Assembly: GCF_036002945.1 (NCBI RefSeq)
Contig: NZ_CP108529.1
Span: forward strand, 3,782,001 to 3,846,000
Reading direction: 5' to 3'
Source: Streptomyces sp. NBC_01224
GTDB lineage: Bacteria; Actinomycetota; Actinomycetes; Streptomycetales; Streptomycetaceae
Length of the DNA stretch: 64,000 nucleotides
Shown here: positions 34,401-42,453 of the stretch, piece after piece
Numbering within the stretch: position 1 is the first letter of the stretch
Layout of the letters: every line of letters begins with the position of its first letter
The notes under the pieces: model-generated
The model's database searches: none
What the model was told of the DNA's origin: nothing
The model's input: only the letters and a program-made list of their open reading frames with translations
Position numbers and translations under genes: made by a program

Positions 34401-34902
34401 CCAGCTGCGACACGACGACACGCTCGGTGCCGTTGATGACGAAGGTGCCCTTGTTGGTCATGAGCGGGAAGTCGCCCATGAAGACCGTCTGGGACTTGAT
34501 CTCGCCGGTCTCGTTGTTGGTGAACTCGGCCGTGACGAAGAGCGGGGCGGCGAACGTGAAGTCGCGCTCCTTGCACTCGTCGATCGAGTTCTTCGGGGGC
34601 TCGAAGCGGTGGTCGCGGAACGTAAGCGACATCGACCCGGAGAAGTCCTCGATCGGTGAAATCTCCTCGAAGATTTCCTCCAGGCCGGACTTGGTGGGGA
34701 CGTCTTGTCCACTGTCCAGAGCAGCCTCGACGCGAGCCTTCCAGGCGGCATTGCCGAGGAGCCAGTCAAAGCTCTCGGTCTGCAGCGCGAGGAGGTTCGG
34801 AACCTCGAGGGGCTCCTTGATCTTTGCAAAGGAGATGCGCAGCGGGGCGGTGCTGGCACCGTTGTTCGTATTCGCGGTCGAGGCGTTGCGCGAGGCGGCC
34901 AA
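31417..34902 (-). CDS. rpoB: RNA polymerase beta subunit
   Basis: I use the TTG at 34902, preceded by GGAAGGA about 8 bases upstream, which gives 1161 residues, the usual Streptomyces length; the frame is open further upstream but without homology. The rifampicin-binding cluster (SQLSQFMDQNNPLSG, THKRRLSALGPGG) shows the sensitive-type Gln, Asp, His and Ser residues. With RpoC it forms the catalytic core of RNA polymerase. Transcription can come from a promoter at 35065-35093 or from read-through of rplJ-rplL. Confidence 0.97.
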   Translation of the reverse strand: MAASRNASTANTNNGASTAPLRISFAKIKEPLEVPNLLALQTESFDWLLGNAAWKARVEAALDSGQDVPTKSGLEEIFEEISPIEDFSGSMSLTFRDHRFEPPKNSIDECKERDFTFAAPLFVTAEFTNNETGEIKSQTVFMGDFPLMTNKGTFVINGTERVVVSQLVRSPGVYFDSSIDKTSDKDIFSAKIIPSRGAWLEMEIDKRDMVGVRIDRKRKQSVTVLLKALGWTTEQILEEFGEYESMRATLEKDHTQGQDDALLDIYRKLRPGEPPTREAAQTLLENLYFNPKRYDLAKVGRYKVNKKLGADEPLDAGVLTTDDVIATIKYLVKLHAGETETVGESGRSIVVETDDIDHFGNRRLRNVGELIQNQVRTGLARMERVVRERMTTQDVEAITPQTLINIRPVVASIKEFFGTSQLSQFMDQNNPLSGLTHKRRLSALGPGGLSRERAGFEVRDVHPSHYGRMCPIETPEGPNIGLIGSLASYGRVNAFGFIETPYRKVVDGQVTDEVDYITADEEDRYVIAQANATLSEELRFVEPRVLVRRRGGEVDYVPGTDVDYMDVSPRQMVSVATAMIPFLEHDDANRALMGANMMRQAVPLIKSEAPLVGTGMEYRCATDAGDVLKAEKDGVVQEVSADYITVTNDDGTYTTYRIAKFMRSNQGTSVNQKVVVSEGDRVVADQVLADGPATENGEMALGKNLLVAFMPWEGHNYEDAIILSQRLVQDDVLSSIHIEEHEVDARDTKLGPEEITRDIPNVSEEVLADLDERGIIRIGAEVVAGDILVGKVTPKGETELTPEERLLRAIFGEKAREVRDTSLKVPHGEIGKVIGVRVFDREEGDELPPGVNQLVRVYVAQKRKITDGDKLAGRHGNKGVISKILPIEDMPFLEDGTPVDIILNPLGVPSRMNPGQVLEIHLGWLASRGWDVSGLGDEWAKRLQAIGADQVAPGTNVATPVFDGAREDEISGLFEATIPNRDGDRLVQPSGKAHLYDGRSGEPFPEPVSVGYMYILKLHHLVDDKLHARSTGPYSMITQQPLGGKAQFGGQRFGEMEVWALEAYGAAYALQELLTIKSDDVTGRVKVYEAIVKGENIPEPGIPESFKVLIKEMQSLCLNVEVLSSDGMSIEMRDTDEDVFRAAEELGIDLSRREPSSVEEV

Positions 34903-35064
34903 GAGGGGGTCCTTCCGAGGGCTCGGACTCACTACGCGCGTACCGGTCCCAAGTTGGACACGGAGACAGAAATCCCAGGTCAGGGAGGATCGGCCATCGG
35001 TGCTCAAGCGTGGGCATGCCTCTGGTGACGGGCAGGAGGCAGCTAACAGGCAGCGCAAAGGGTC

Positions 35065-35093
35065 AGTGTAGCCAAACGGCACACTGATGTCCA
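35065..35093 (-). promoter_or_regulatory. Predicted HrdB-type promoter of rpoB
   Basis: On the minus strand a -35 TGGACA (35093-35088), a 17-base spacer and a -10 TACACT (35070-35065) fit the Streptomyces vegetative sigma consensus. It lies about 160 bases before the rpoB start. The rest of 34903-35400 has no gene; an AACAGCTGTT palindrome is at 35126-35135. Confidence 0.55.
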
Positions 35094-35404
35094 GTCGGGG
35101 TTCTCAGAGACCCACGTTGCTCTCAACAGCTGTTCTCAACACCTATAGCTAGCCCTTGTGCGCGGTGCGCTCTTCTTTACTGCCCTCTTCGCCCACGATC
35201 CATGCCTCGGATTCGGATCGATATGACGACGCGTCCTGAGAATTGCGCGCCGCGTGCGGTTCGTCAAGGCCCCCCTGCCGGGACAGCGCCGCGCGGTCCT
35301 CACCCGACCGCCTCCCGGCGCCGGCCGGCCGCCCCCGCGAGGCAACGGCGAAGATCACCATACTCGTCGCCACCGGAAGAGCAAGGCAGCCGCCGCGGGT
35401 ACGC

Positions 35405-35440
35405 CGAAGGGCGACCACCCGGATGGGTGATCGCCCTTCG
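35405..35440 (-). terminator. Hairpin between rplL and rpoB
   Basis: Arms CGAAGGGCGAnnACCC and complement (35405-35420, 35425-35440) form a long, nearly perfect hairpin about 60 bases past the rplL stop. It probably attenuates rather than fully blocks transcription into rpoB, as is known for rplJL-rpoBC in other bacteria. Confidence 0.7.
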
Positions 35441-35500
35441 CGTTTTGACGTCCGTGCCGTGCGGCACAGTCAGTCAGAAGGAGTCAGCAGACTCCCTGAG

Positions 35501-35884
35501 TCACTTGACCTCGACGGAAGCGCCGGCGGCCTTGAGGGACTCGGCAGCCTTCTCGGCGGCCTCCTTGGCGACCTTCTCGAGGACCGGCTTCGGGGTGCCG
35601 TCGACGAGGTCCTTGGCCTCCTTCAGGCCCAGCGAGGTCAGCTCACGCACGACCTTGATGACCTGGATCTTCTTCTCGCCGGCGCCCGTGAGGATGACGT
35701 CGAACTCGTCCTGCTCCTCGACGGCCTCAGCGGCGGCGGCAGCGCCACCGGCGGCGGCAACGGCGACCGGAGCGGCAGCCTTGACGTCGAACTTCTCCTC
35801 GAACGCCTTGACGAACTCGGAGAGCTCGATGAGGGTCAGGGTCTCGAACTGCTCGAGCAGCTCGTCCTGGGACAGCTTCGCCAT
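35501..35884 (-). CDS. rplL: 50S ribosomal protein L7/L12
   Basis: The 127-residue stalk protein begins MAKLSQDELLEQF, has an Ala/Gly/Val-rich hinge at about 35-55, and a C-terminal factor-binding domain (KKIQVIKVVRELTSLGLKEA). L7/L12 dimers bind the L10 tail and recruit the translational GTPases. It follows rplJ by 85 bases. Confidence 0.98.
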   Translation of the reverse strand: MAKLSQDELLEQFETLTLIELSEFVKAFEEKFDVKAAAPVAVAAAGGAAAAAEAVEEQDEFDVILTGAGEKKIQVIKVVRELTSLGLKEAKDLVDGTPKPVLEKVAKEAAEKAAESLKAAGASVEVK

Positions 35885-35969
35885 GATGGCGTCCTTCCAC
35901 TAAGTCGGCAGGTGCCGGGTGTATATGAAGGCGGGCGTACGGGCCCGCTGCGAGCCGTGGAGCGGAGGG

Positions 35970-36530
35970 TTACTCCGCCACCTCGGCGTCGGCGGGAGCC
36001 GGCGTACCGGCACCGCCCTGCTCGACCTTGGCGCGAAGCGCGTCCGCGGTGCGGACGAACTCCGACAGCGGGGCCTGGAAAGTCGCCGCGGCCTTGGCCA
36101 TCGACGCCTTGATTCCACCGGCCACCTTGGCGAGCAGAACCTCGCGGGACTCGAGGTCCGCGAGCTTCTTGATCTCATCCGCGGTCAGCGCCTTACCGTC
36201 AAGGACACCGCCCTTGATGATGAGGTTGGGGTTGTCCTTGGCGAAGTCACGAAGACCCTTCGCCGACTCCACCGGGTCACCGGTGACGAAGGCAACCGCC
36301 GTCGGACCTGCGAACAGGTCGTCCAGCGTGTTGATCCCGGCCTCGTTGGCCGCAATCTTGGTCAGCGTGTTCTTCACCACGGCGTACTGGGCGTTCTCAC
36401 CGAGCGAACGGCGCAGCTGCTTGAGCTGTGCCACGGTGAGACCCCGGTACTCGGTCAGCACAGCGGCGTTCGAGCTGCGGAACTGATCCGCGAGCTCGGC
36501 TACCGCGGCAGCCTTGTCGGGCCTTGCCAT
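35970..36530 (-). CDS. rplJ: 50S ribosomal protein L10
   Basis: The 186-residue protein begins MARPDKAAAVAELADQF. AAGGAGG lies about 11 bases before the ATG at 36530, which excludes the longer open frame to 36713. L10 anchors L7/L12 dimers at the ribosome stalk base. With L12 it normally represses its own operon by binding the leader, and a structured leader of about 210 bases is present upstream. Confidence 0.97.
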   Translation of the reverse strand: MARPDKAAAVAELADQFRSSNAAVLTEYRGLTVAQLKQLRRSLGENAQYAVVKNTLTKIAANEAGINTLDDLFAGPTAVAFVTGDPVESAKGLRDFAKDNPNLIIKGGVLDGKALTADEIKKLADLESREVLLAKVAGGIKASMAKAAATFQAPLSEFVRTADALRAKVEQGGAGTPAPADAEVAE

Positions 36531-36745
36531 GAGCGTCGGCCTCCTTCCGGGTGATGAGGACCGCTCAGAAGGGGCCGGGAAAGACGAAACGCCCCGGCGC
36601 AGGCGCCAGGGCGTAGCTCGACCGAACGAAGTCCGGGAGCTTTCCACAGTCACCTGCGCAGGTCGCCCGTACTCAACGGATCCTTCGGTCGCTGTTCCCT
36701 CTTGCGAGAGCACAGCAACGACCAGCGGTCTTTGGCTTCTGTAGG
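36531..36745 (-). promoter_or_regulatory. Probable L10 leader of rplJ-rplL
   Basis: The stretch between the predicted promoter and rplJ is long and structured. It includes a near-perfect hairpin at 36590-36613 (CGCCC..GGCGC and complement) and lies just where the autoregulatory L10/L12 binding leader is found in bacteria. The kink-turn cannot be proven by eye, so the family assignment is by position. Confidence 0.5.
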
Positions 36746-36775
36746 AGAGTACGCGACCGGGGTCGCGCCGAGCAA
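36746..36775 (-). promoter_or_regulatory. Predicted promoter of rplJ-rplL
   Basis: On the minus strand, -35 TTGCTC (36775-36770), an 18-base spacer and -10 TACTCT (36751-36746). It stands just before the leader and after the stop of no closely linked gene. Confidence 0.45.
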
Positions 36776-36805
36776 ATCCGTCCCTCTTCGGGCGGTGCGG
36801 GAGGT

Positions 36806-37705
36806 TTAGCTCGCGCCCGAACCGGCCCCCTGCTGCTGCTTCACGAGATCGGTGAAGTCGACCGTGTCGCCGGCCGGGGGCTTCTCGACCGAGACCTCGG
36901 TGCCGTAGTCGCTGTAGTACACCGTCGAATTGAGCTCGCCGGTCTTCATCTGGCCGCGCTCGGTCTTCTTGACCAGCAGGTTGTTCTCGTCGACCCAGAT
37001 GTCGACCTTCTCCGTGGTGATCCCGGCATCGCTCAGCTGCTTCTTCAGCTGGTCGAGCTGGTCGGCATCGAGCGCGGAATTCTTCGCGGTCAGTTCGGCG
37101 ACGTCGACGGTGCCGGAGTAGTGCGTGGCGGAGACCCCGCGTACGTCCTCCTGGCCGACCTTCTTCACGTCACCGGAGGCCAGCAGAGACTTCACACCCT
37201 GGTCGGGGGTGGTGTTCTGCATCTGCTGCTTCATCGCCTCGCCGGAGGCGCCCGCGAGCTTGGCGAGGTCGGCGTAGCCGTAGTTGATCCAGTGCTTGCC
37301 GCCGGCCTGCTTGGCGAAGGCGTCGCCCATGTTGACGACGTAGCCGTCCTTGAAATAGCGGGCCTGCATCGTGCCGCTGGCACCGTTCTGCTTCATGGCG
37401 TCCGCCATGCTGCCGCCGGTGTACGTGATCTCCATGGTGCCGGTGAGACCGTCGGTCCAGTCGATGGTGCCGCTCTGCTTCATGGACATGGTGGTGCCCA
37501 TCTGGGTGGTGCCCTCGACCTTCGCCGAGCTCTCCCCACCGGTCTTCTTCTGTACGTCGCGCAACGCGGCGATGGGGTCGGCCTTCACCACGGCGCTGCC
37601 GCGGTTGCCGCCGCTGCCGTCCGATCCCCCGCAGGCCGCGACCGACGTAAGCGCCGCCCCCACCGCTATCGACAGACTCAAACGTCGCACGGTACTGGTC
37701 CTCAT
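36806..37705 (-). CDS. Putative lipoprotein, LppX/LprAFG-like
   Basis: The 299-residue protein has a signal peptide ending in the lipobox SVAAC (Cys25). The mature part has the features of the LppX/LprAFG/LolA-like fold: repeated strand-rich segments, a VKSLLASGDVKKVG region, then DIWVDENNLLVKK. Such actinobacterial lipoproteins are thought to carry lipids at the cell envelope. ATG at 37705 has GGAAG at 7 bases. A homologous lipoprotein gene occupies the same site between rplA and rplJ in other Streptomyces, so this is part of the conserved order, though likely transcribed separately. Confidence 0.8.
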   Translation of the reverse strand: MRTSTVRRLSLSIAVGAALTSVAACGGSDGSGGNRGSAVVKADPIAALRDVQKKTGGESSAKVEGTTQMGTTMSMKQSGTIDWTDGLTGTMEITYTGGSMADAMKQNGASGTMQARYFKDGYVVNMGDAFAKQAGGKHWINYGYADLAKLAGASGEAMKQQMQNTTPDQGVKSLLASGDVKKVGQEDVRGVSATHYSGTVDVAELTAKNSALDADQLDQLKKQLSDAGITTEKVDIWVDENNLLVKKTERGQMKTGELNSTVYYSDYGTEVSVEKPPAGDTVDFTDLVKQQQGAGSGAS

Positions 37706-37790
37706 GTCCGCTTCCACCCCTCGTTCGGCTCTCGAAGCCTCACGCTAACGCACAGCTCCGACACAGCCACCGGTTACATACGGATACGAG

Positions 37791-37827
37791 GACGGGCCCC
37801 GCACCTCGAAAGGTTGCGGGGCCCGTC
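37791..37827 (-). terminator. Terminator after rplA
   Basis: Perfect arms GACGGGCCCCGCA (37791-37803) and its complement (37815-37827) lie about 40 bases beyond the rplA stop. Confidence 0.8.
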
Positions 37828-37867
37828 AATGTCACACGTGACGCGGCTTGCTGCCGAGCGCTGAGGC

Positions 37868-38590
37868 TCAGACGGCGGCCGGGTCCTCCTCGACGAGGAG
37901 GTTACGGGTGCGGTTGGCGTCCAGCGGGATGCCGGGGCCCATCGTGGTGGCCAGGGTGGCCTTCTTGATGTAGCGGCCCTTGGCGGCGGACGGCTTCAGA
38001 CGGAGGATCTCCTCCAGCGCCGCTGCGTAGTTCTCCACCAGCTTGGTGTCGTCGAACGAGACCTTGCCGATGATGAAGTGCAGGTTCGAGTGCTTGTCGA
38101 CGCGGAACTCGATCTTGCCGCCCTTGATGTCGTTGACAGCCTTCGCGACATCGGGGGTGACGGTGCCGGTCTTCGGGTTCGGCATCAGACCACGCGGACC
38201 GAGCACCCGGCCGAGGCGGCCGACCTTGCCCATGAGGTCCGGGGTGGCGACGACGGCGTCGAAGTCCAGACGGCCCTTCGCCACCTCGTCGATGAGCTCG
38301 TCGGCGCCGACGATGTCGGCGCCCGCGGCTTCCGCGGCCGCAGCACGGTCACCGGTCGCGAAGACCAGGACCCGGGCGGTCTTGCCGGTGCCGTGCGGGA
38401 GGTTCACGGTGCCACGGACCATCTGGTCGGCCTTGCGAGGGTCAACGCCCAGGCAGAACGCGACCTCGACGGTGCCGTCGAACTTGGTGGAGGCGGTCTC
38501 CTTGGCGAGACGGACGGCCTCGAGCGGGGCGTAGTTGCGCGCCCGGTCGATCTTGGCGTCCGCAGCGCGGAGGTTCTTGCTGCGCTTCAC
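37868..38590 (-). CDS. rplA: 50S ribosomal protein L1
   Basis: The 240-residue protein begins MKRSKNLRAADAKIDRA and has the L1 sequence throughout (TVEVAFCLGVDPRKADQM, GPRGLMPNPKTGTV). L1 binds 23S rRNA at the mobile stalk that releases deacylated tRNA and commonly represses the L11-L1 operon by binding its mRNA. It follows rplK by 81 bases. Confidence 0.98.
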   Translation of the reverse strand: MKRSKNLRAADAKIDRARNYAPLEAVRLAKETASTKFDGTVEVAFCLGVDPRKADQMVRGTVNLPHGTGKTARVLVFATGDRAAAAEAAGADIVGADELIDEVAKGRLDFDAVVATPDLMGKVGRLGRVLGPRGLMPNPKTGTVTPDVAKAVNDIKGGKIEFRVDKHSNLHFIIGKVSFDDTKLVENYAAALEEILRLKPSAAKGRYIKKATLATTMGPGIPLDANRTRNLLVEEDPAAV

Positions 38591-38671
38591 TTCTACTCCT
38601 GTGGTTTCAGGGTGTGGAGTCGTGGTGCGGGCCAGCGCTTGGCCCTACCACTGAGGACGTGAGGGGCTGAA

Positions 38672-39106
38672 TCAGCCTTCGACCGTGATGCCCATCGAAC
38701 GGGCGGTGCCAGCGATGATCTTCGACGCGGCGTCGAGGTCGTTGGCGTTCAGGTCGGGGAGCTTCGTCGTGGCGATCTCACGGACCTGGGCAGCCGTCAG
38801 CTTGGCGACCTTGGTCTTGTGCGGCTCGCCGGAGCCCTTCTCCACGCCCGCGGCCTTGAGGATCAGCTTCGCGGCCGGCGGAGTCTTGGTGACGAAGGTG
38901 AAGGAACGGTCTTCGTAGACCGTGATCTCCACCGGCACGACCATGCCACGCTGCGACTCGGTCGCGGCGTTGTAGGCCTTGCAGAATTCCATGATGTTGA
39001 CGCCGTGCTGGCCGAGCGCGGGGCCGACCGGCGGGGCCGGGTTGGCCGCACCGGCGTTGATCTGGAGCTTGATAAGCCCCGTGACCTTCTTCTTCTTGGG
39101 AGGCAT
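38672..39106 (-). CDS. rplK: 50S ribosomal protein L11
   Basis: The 144-residue protein begins [15 protein letters not shown] and has the proline-rich thiostrepton-region loop [14 protein letters not shown]11 binds the GTPase-associated centre of 23S rRNA. Streptomyces genes carry it after nusG, as here, and it is needed for RelA-dependent ppGpp synthesis. About 105 bases separate its start from the nusG terminator hairpin. Confidence 0.98.
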
Positions 39107-39210
39107 TGCTCTCTCCGGGTCCTAGTGAGAGTTTTTCGCCGCCGTCCGGTCATCCGGATGGAGGCATACCGCACAACGATAACGGGTATAGCTGCGCGAC
39201 CAAAAACCGA

Positions 39211-39246
39211 GCAGGTCAGACCGGCTGTGAAGCCGGTCTGACCTGC
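39211..39246 (-). terminator. Terminator after nusG
   Basis: A perfect 16-base hairpin (39211-39226 and 39231-39246, loop GTGA) begins 37 bases past the nusG stop and separates secE-nusG from rplK-rplA. Confidence 0.85.
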
Positions 39247-39282
39247 TGGGTAGGCATGTGTCCAGAAACTGGCGGGAAGCCG

Positions 39283-40215
39283 CTAGTTCTTCTGGATCTG
39301 GTCGAAGCTGAGCTCGACCGGCGTCTCGCGGCCGAAGATCTCGACGAGACCCTTGACCTTCTTCGAGTCCGCGTTGATCTCGTTGATCGTCGCCTGCAGC
39401 GTCGCGAACGGGCCGTCGGTGACGGTGACCGAGTCGCCCACCTCGAAGTCGAGCACCTGCACCTCGACCTTGCGGGACGGAACCGGCTTGCCCTCGGCCT
39501 CGGCGGCCTCGCGGGCGGCCTTCTCCTCGGCCTCCGGGGCGAGCATCTTGACGATCTCGTCCAGGGTCAGCGGGTACGGGTCGTAGGCGTTGCCCACGAA
39601 GCCGGTGACGCCGGGGGTGTTACGGACGACGCCCCAGGACTCGTTCGTCAGGTCCATGCGCACCAGGACATAGCCCGGGAGCTTGTTCTGGCGGACGTTC
39701 TTGCGCTCGCCGTTCTTGATCTGGACGATCTCTTCCTCGGGCACTTCGGCCTGGTAGATGAACTCCTCGACGTTGAGCGAGACGGCGCGCTGCTCCAGGT
39801 TGGCCTTCACGCGCTTCTCGTAACCGGCGTACGTGTGGATGACGTACCACTCGCCGGGAAGGCCGCGCAGCTCCTCGCGCAGGGCGGTGACGGCGTCGAC
39901 GGGGGCGGCCGGCTCGGCCTCTTCCCCGGCTTCCTCGTCGTCGTCCTCGGCGGGCTCGTCGTCGTTCTCGGAACCGGCGTCGCCCTCGGCGGGCTCGTCG
40001 TCGTTCTCGGAACCGGCGTCGGCCTCCGCGGCCTCGTCGTCGTCCTCGGTGTGCAGGGCGGCCTGCTCGGCGGGCTCACCTGCGGCGGCGTCGGCAGCTT
40101 CGGCCTGGTCCGGCTCCTCGGCGTCCGCCCCCTCGACGATGTCGAGCTCGTCCTCGGCGGACTCGAAGGCGCCCGCCGTCGGCTCGACGGCGTCGTTCAG
40201 GTTCGGGTCAGACAC
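39283..40215 (-). CDS. nusG: Transcription antitermination protein NusG
   Basis: From the GTG at 40215 (AGGAAGAAG upstream) the protein has 310 residues. The first ~130 are an acidic, low-complexity extension typical of Streptomyces; a 13-residue unit (about GSENDDEPAEGDA) occurs twice in it. The NGN domain starts at WYVIHTYAGYEKRVKANL, and a KOW domain lies near the end (VGDSVTVTDGPFATLQATINEI). NusG links RNA polymerase to Rho and to ribosomes. The order tRNA-Trp, secE, nusG, rplK is conserved in actinobacteria. Confidence 0.95.
   Translation of the reverse strand: MSDPNLNDAVEPTAGAFESAEDELDIVEGADAEEPDQAEAADAAAGEPAEQAALHTEDDDEAAEADAGSENDDEPAEGDAGSENDDEPAEDDDEEAGEEAEPAAPVDAVTALREELRGLPGEWYVIHTYAGYEKRVKANLEQRAVSLNVEEFIYQAEVPEEEIVQIKNGERKNVRQNKLPGYVLVRMDLTNESWGVVRNTPGVTGFVGNAYDPYPLTLDEIVKMLAPEAEEKAAREAAEAEGKPVPSRKVEVQVLDFEVGDSVTVTDGPFATLQATINEINADSKKVKGLVEIFGRETPVELSFDQIQKN
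39945..40021 (-). repeat. 38-bp direct repeat inside nusG
   Basis: A perfect 38-base unit occurs at 39945-39982 and again at 39984-40021, a 39-base period that preserves the reading frame. It encodes two acidic 13-residue units of the NusG N-terminal extension and looks like an in-frame tandem duplication. Confidence 0.85.
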
Positions 40216-40260
40216 GGTGGCTGCTTCTTCCTGGATACAAATGGGTGGAACATGCGAAAG

Positions 40261-40279
40261 GGGCGCCCATGAGGCGCCC
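40261..40279 (-). terminator. Short hairpin after secE
   Basis: GGGCGCC and GGCGCCC (40261-40267, 40273-40279) lie 10 bases past the secE stop and about 45 bases before the nusG start. It may attenuate or stabilise the transcript; full termination is doubtful because nusG follows. Confidence 0.35.
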
Positions 40280-40288
40280 TCCGCGGGA

Positions 40289-40576
40289 TCAGCCGAAGAC
40301 GTACTTGATGACCCGCTGGAATCCGAAGTCAATCACGGTCACCAGACCAATCATGACGACGACGAAGACAATCACCACTGAGGTGTATGTCGTCAGCTGA
40401 TTACGAGTCGGCCAGACAACCTTGCGCAACTCGGCGACGATCTGGCGGTAGAACAGCGCGAGGCGGCCCAGAGGACCCTTCTTGCCGCGCTTGCCGCCCT
40501 TCCGGGCCTTCTTCTTCGACTCGGGCACTTCATCCTCGGCATCAGGCATGTCGATGGAGCCCACGGCGTCCGTCAC
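40289..40576 (-). CDS. secE: Preprotein translocase subunit SecE
   Basis: The 95-residue protein has a short acidic start, a Lys-rich cytoplasmic stretch, the conserved QIVAELRKVVWPTRNQLTTYT segment and one C-terminal membrane span. SecE clamps SecY in the SecYEG channel. I chose the GTG at 40576 because AGGTGAG sits just upstream; an ATG at 40600 is possible. The tRNA-Trp gene lies about 107 bases upstream, as is usual in this phylum. Confidence 0.95.
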   Translation of the reverse strand: MTDAVGSIDMPDAEDEVPESKKKARKGGKRGKKGPLGRLALFYRQIVAELRKVVWPTRNQLTTYTSVVIVFVVVMIGLVTVIDFGFQRVIKYVFG

Positions 40577-40682
40577 GCTTCTCACCTGATTCCGGGTCAT
40601 GGCCGTGCCGCGCCCGGTGGAGCCGCACGGCGGTGCATTGAAGTACGTACATGCGCACACATCCTGGCGAAGGAGTGTGTAG

Positions 40683-40755
40683 CAGGGCCGGAGGGACTTG
40701 AACCCCCAACCGCTGGTTTTGGAGACCAGTGCTCTACCAATTGAGCTACGACCCT
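40683..40755 (-). tRNA. tRNA-Trp (anticodon CCA)
   Basis: On the minus strand the sequence begins AGGGTCGTAGCTCA and folds as a cloverleaf: 7-bp acceptor stem (AGGGTCG with CGGCCCT), anticodon loop with CCA between CTGGT and ACCAG arms, and GGTTCAAGTCC T-arm. CCA is not encoded. Confidence 0.97.
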
Positions 40756-40980
40756 TTGTGGTTTCCACCAACCTACCGCATCTTCCCCGATGCTCCGGGT
40801 GCAGGAACGGTGCGGCTGGTGAAGGCCAACGACAGGTGAGTGTACGTGTTCAGCGGCCCGGCGTCGAACAGATAGCTCCCGACAACTCCTGGTCGCATGT
40901 TGTCCACATGCTGTCCGAGTCCTGTCCGGTCCCTGAAACCCCTGTGCCGACAGGGATTGCGGTCTGGGACCATGGGGGCC

Positions 40981-42207
40981 ATGAGCGCTGCAACTTCTCC
41001 CTCCGAGCGCCGGGTCTCCGCCCGCATCGGTGCAATCTCCGAGTCCGCCACCCTCGCCGTCGACGCCAAGGCCAAGGCCCTCAAGGCCGCCGGCCGTCCG
41101 GTGATCGGCTTCGGTGCCGGTGAGCCCGACTTCCCGACCCCCGGCTACATCGTCGAGGCCGCGGTCGAGGCCTGCCGCAACCCGAAGTACCACCGTTACA
41201 CCCCGGCGGGAGGGCTCCCGGAGCTCAAGGCCGCCATCGCGGAGAAGACGCTGCGCGACTCCGGCTACGAGGTCGACGCCTCCCGGATCCTGGTGACCAA
41301 CGGCGGCAAGCAGGCCATCTACCAGGCGTTCGCCGCGATCCTCGACCCGGGCGACGAGGTCATCGTCCCGGCTCCGTACTGGACCACCTACCCCGAGTCC
41401 ATCCGTCTCGCCGGCGGTGTCCCGGTGGAGGTCGTGGCCGACGAGACGACCGGTTACCGGGTCTCCGTCGAGCAGCTGGAGGCCGCGCGCACCGAGCGTA
41501 CGAAGGTCGTCCTGTTCGTCTCCCCGTCGAACCCGACCGGTGCGGTGTACAGCGAGGCCGACGCCAAGGCGATCGGCGAGTGGGCCGTCGAGCACGGCCT
41601 GTGGGTGCTCACCGACGAGATCTACGAGCACCTGGTCTACGGCGACGCGAAGTTCACCTCGCTGCCGGCACTCGTTCCCGCGCTGCGCGACAAGTGCATC
41701 GTGGTCAACGGCGTCGCCAAGACGTACGCGATGACCGGCTGGCGGGTGGGCTGGCTCATCGGCCCGAAGGACGTGGTCAAGGCCGCGACCAACCTGCAGT
41801 CGCACGCCACGTCCAACGTCTCCAACGTCGCCCAGGTCGCCGCGCTGGCCGCCGTCTCCGGGGACCTGGACGCGGTCGCCGAGATGCGGACCGCGTTCGA
41901 CCGGCGCCGGCAGACCATCGTCCGGATGCTCAACGAGATCGACGGCGTGCTGTGCCCGGAGCCCGAGGGCGCGTTCTACGCGTACCCCTCGGTCAAGGAG
42001 CTGCTCGGCAAGGAGATCCGCGGCAAGCGCCCGGCCACCTCGGTCGAGCTGGCGGCGCTGATCCTGGACGAGGCCGAGGTCGCGGTCGTACCGGGCGAGG
42101 CCTTCGGCACGCCGGGCTACCTGCGGCTCTCGTACGCCCTGGGCGACGACGACCTCGTCGAGGGCGTCTCGCGGCTCCAGAAGCTGCTGGGCGAGGCCAA
42201 GGCCTGA
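40981..42207 (+). CDS. Aspartate aminotransferase
   Basis: The 408-residue pyridoxal-phosphate enzyme of class I aminotransferases has the GAGEPDFPTP substrate segment, SPSNPTGAV, the DEIYEHLVYG strand with the cofactor-binding Asp and Tyr, the lysine segment NGVAKTYAMTGWRVG, and the C-terminal LRLSYA arginine. It interconverts aspartate and oxaloacetate with glutamate. The ATG at 40981 is chosen by homology; an ATG 9 bases upstream is possible. It is transcribed away from tRNA-Trp and ends at a strong hairpin. Confidence 0.92.
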   Translation: MSAATSPSERRVSARIGAISESATLAVDAKAKALKAAGRPVIGFGAGEPDFPTPGYIVEAAVEACRNPKYHRYTPAGGLPELKAAIAEKTLRDSGYEVDASRILVTNGGKQAIYQAFAAILDPGDEVIVPAPYWTTYPESIRLAGGVPVEVVADETTGYRVSVEQLEAARTERTKVVLFVSPSNPTGAVYSEADAKAIGEWAVEHGLWVLTDEIYEHLVYGDAKFTSLPALVPALRDKCIVVNGVAKTYAMTGWRVGWLIGPKDVVKAATNLQSHATSNVSNVAQVAALAAVSGDLDAVAEMRTAFDRRRQTIVRMLNEIDGVLCPEPEGAFYAYPSVKELLGKEIRGKRPATSVELAALILDEAEVAVVPGEAFGTPGYLRLSYALGDDDLVEGVSRLQKLLGEAKA

Positions 42208-42221
42208 CGTTCCGTGTTGCA

Positions 42222-42260
42222 CATAAGCGGGCTCCCGGCCGAGCCGGGAGCCCGCTTATG
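42222..42260 (+). terminator. Terminator after aspartate aminotransferase
   Basis: A perfect 17-base hairpin (42222-42238 and 42244-42260, loop of 5) begins 15 bases after the stop. The remaining bases to 42453 have no gene. Confidence 0.88.
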
Positions 42261-42453
42261 CGTTCAGGCAAGCGCTCGTTCGATGAATCCGGCTGCCTGG
42301 GCCGAGATCCTTGCGGCAGGATCTTCGAGTGACTCCTCCCCCAACAACAGGGGGCTTCTCATTCGGCCTGATGATCGGCCTCGTGACGGACAAGCCCTGC
42401 CCGATGCCTTTCGGCACAGTGCGGAGCGTAGCAGCTACAGAAGGTGATCGGAC

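Noticed and set aside
31822..34659. A 945-codon open frame antisense to rpoB
   Set aside because: Same cause: low-complexity Asp/Leu/Val composition and no match to a known family.
39945..40021. Direct repeat considered as a CRISPR-like array
   Set aside because: Only two units, no spacers and fully inside the nusG coding frame.
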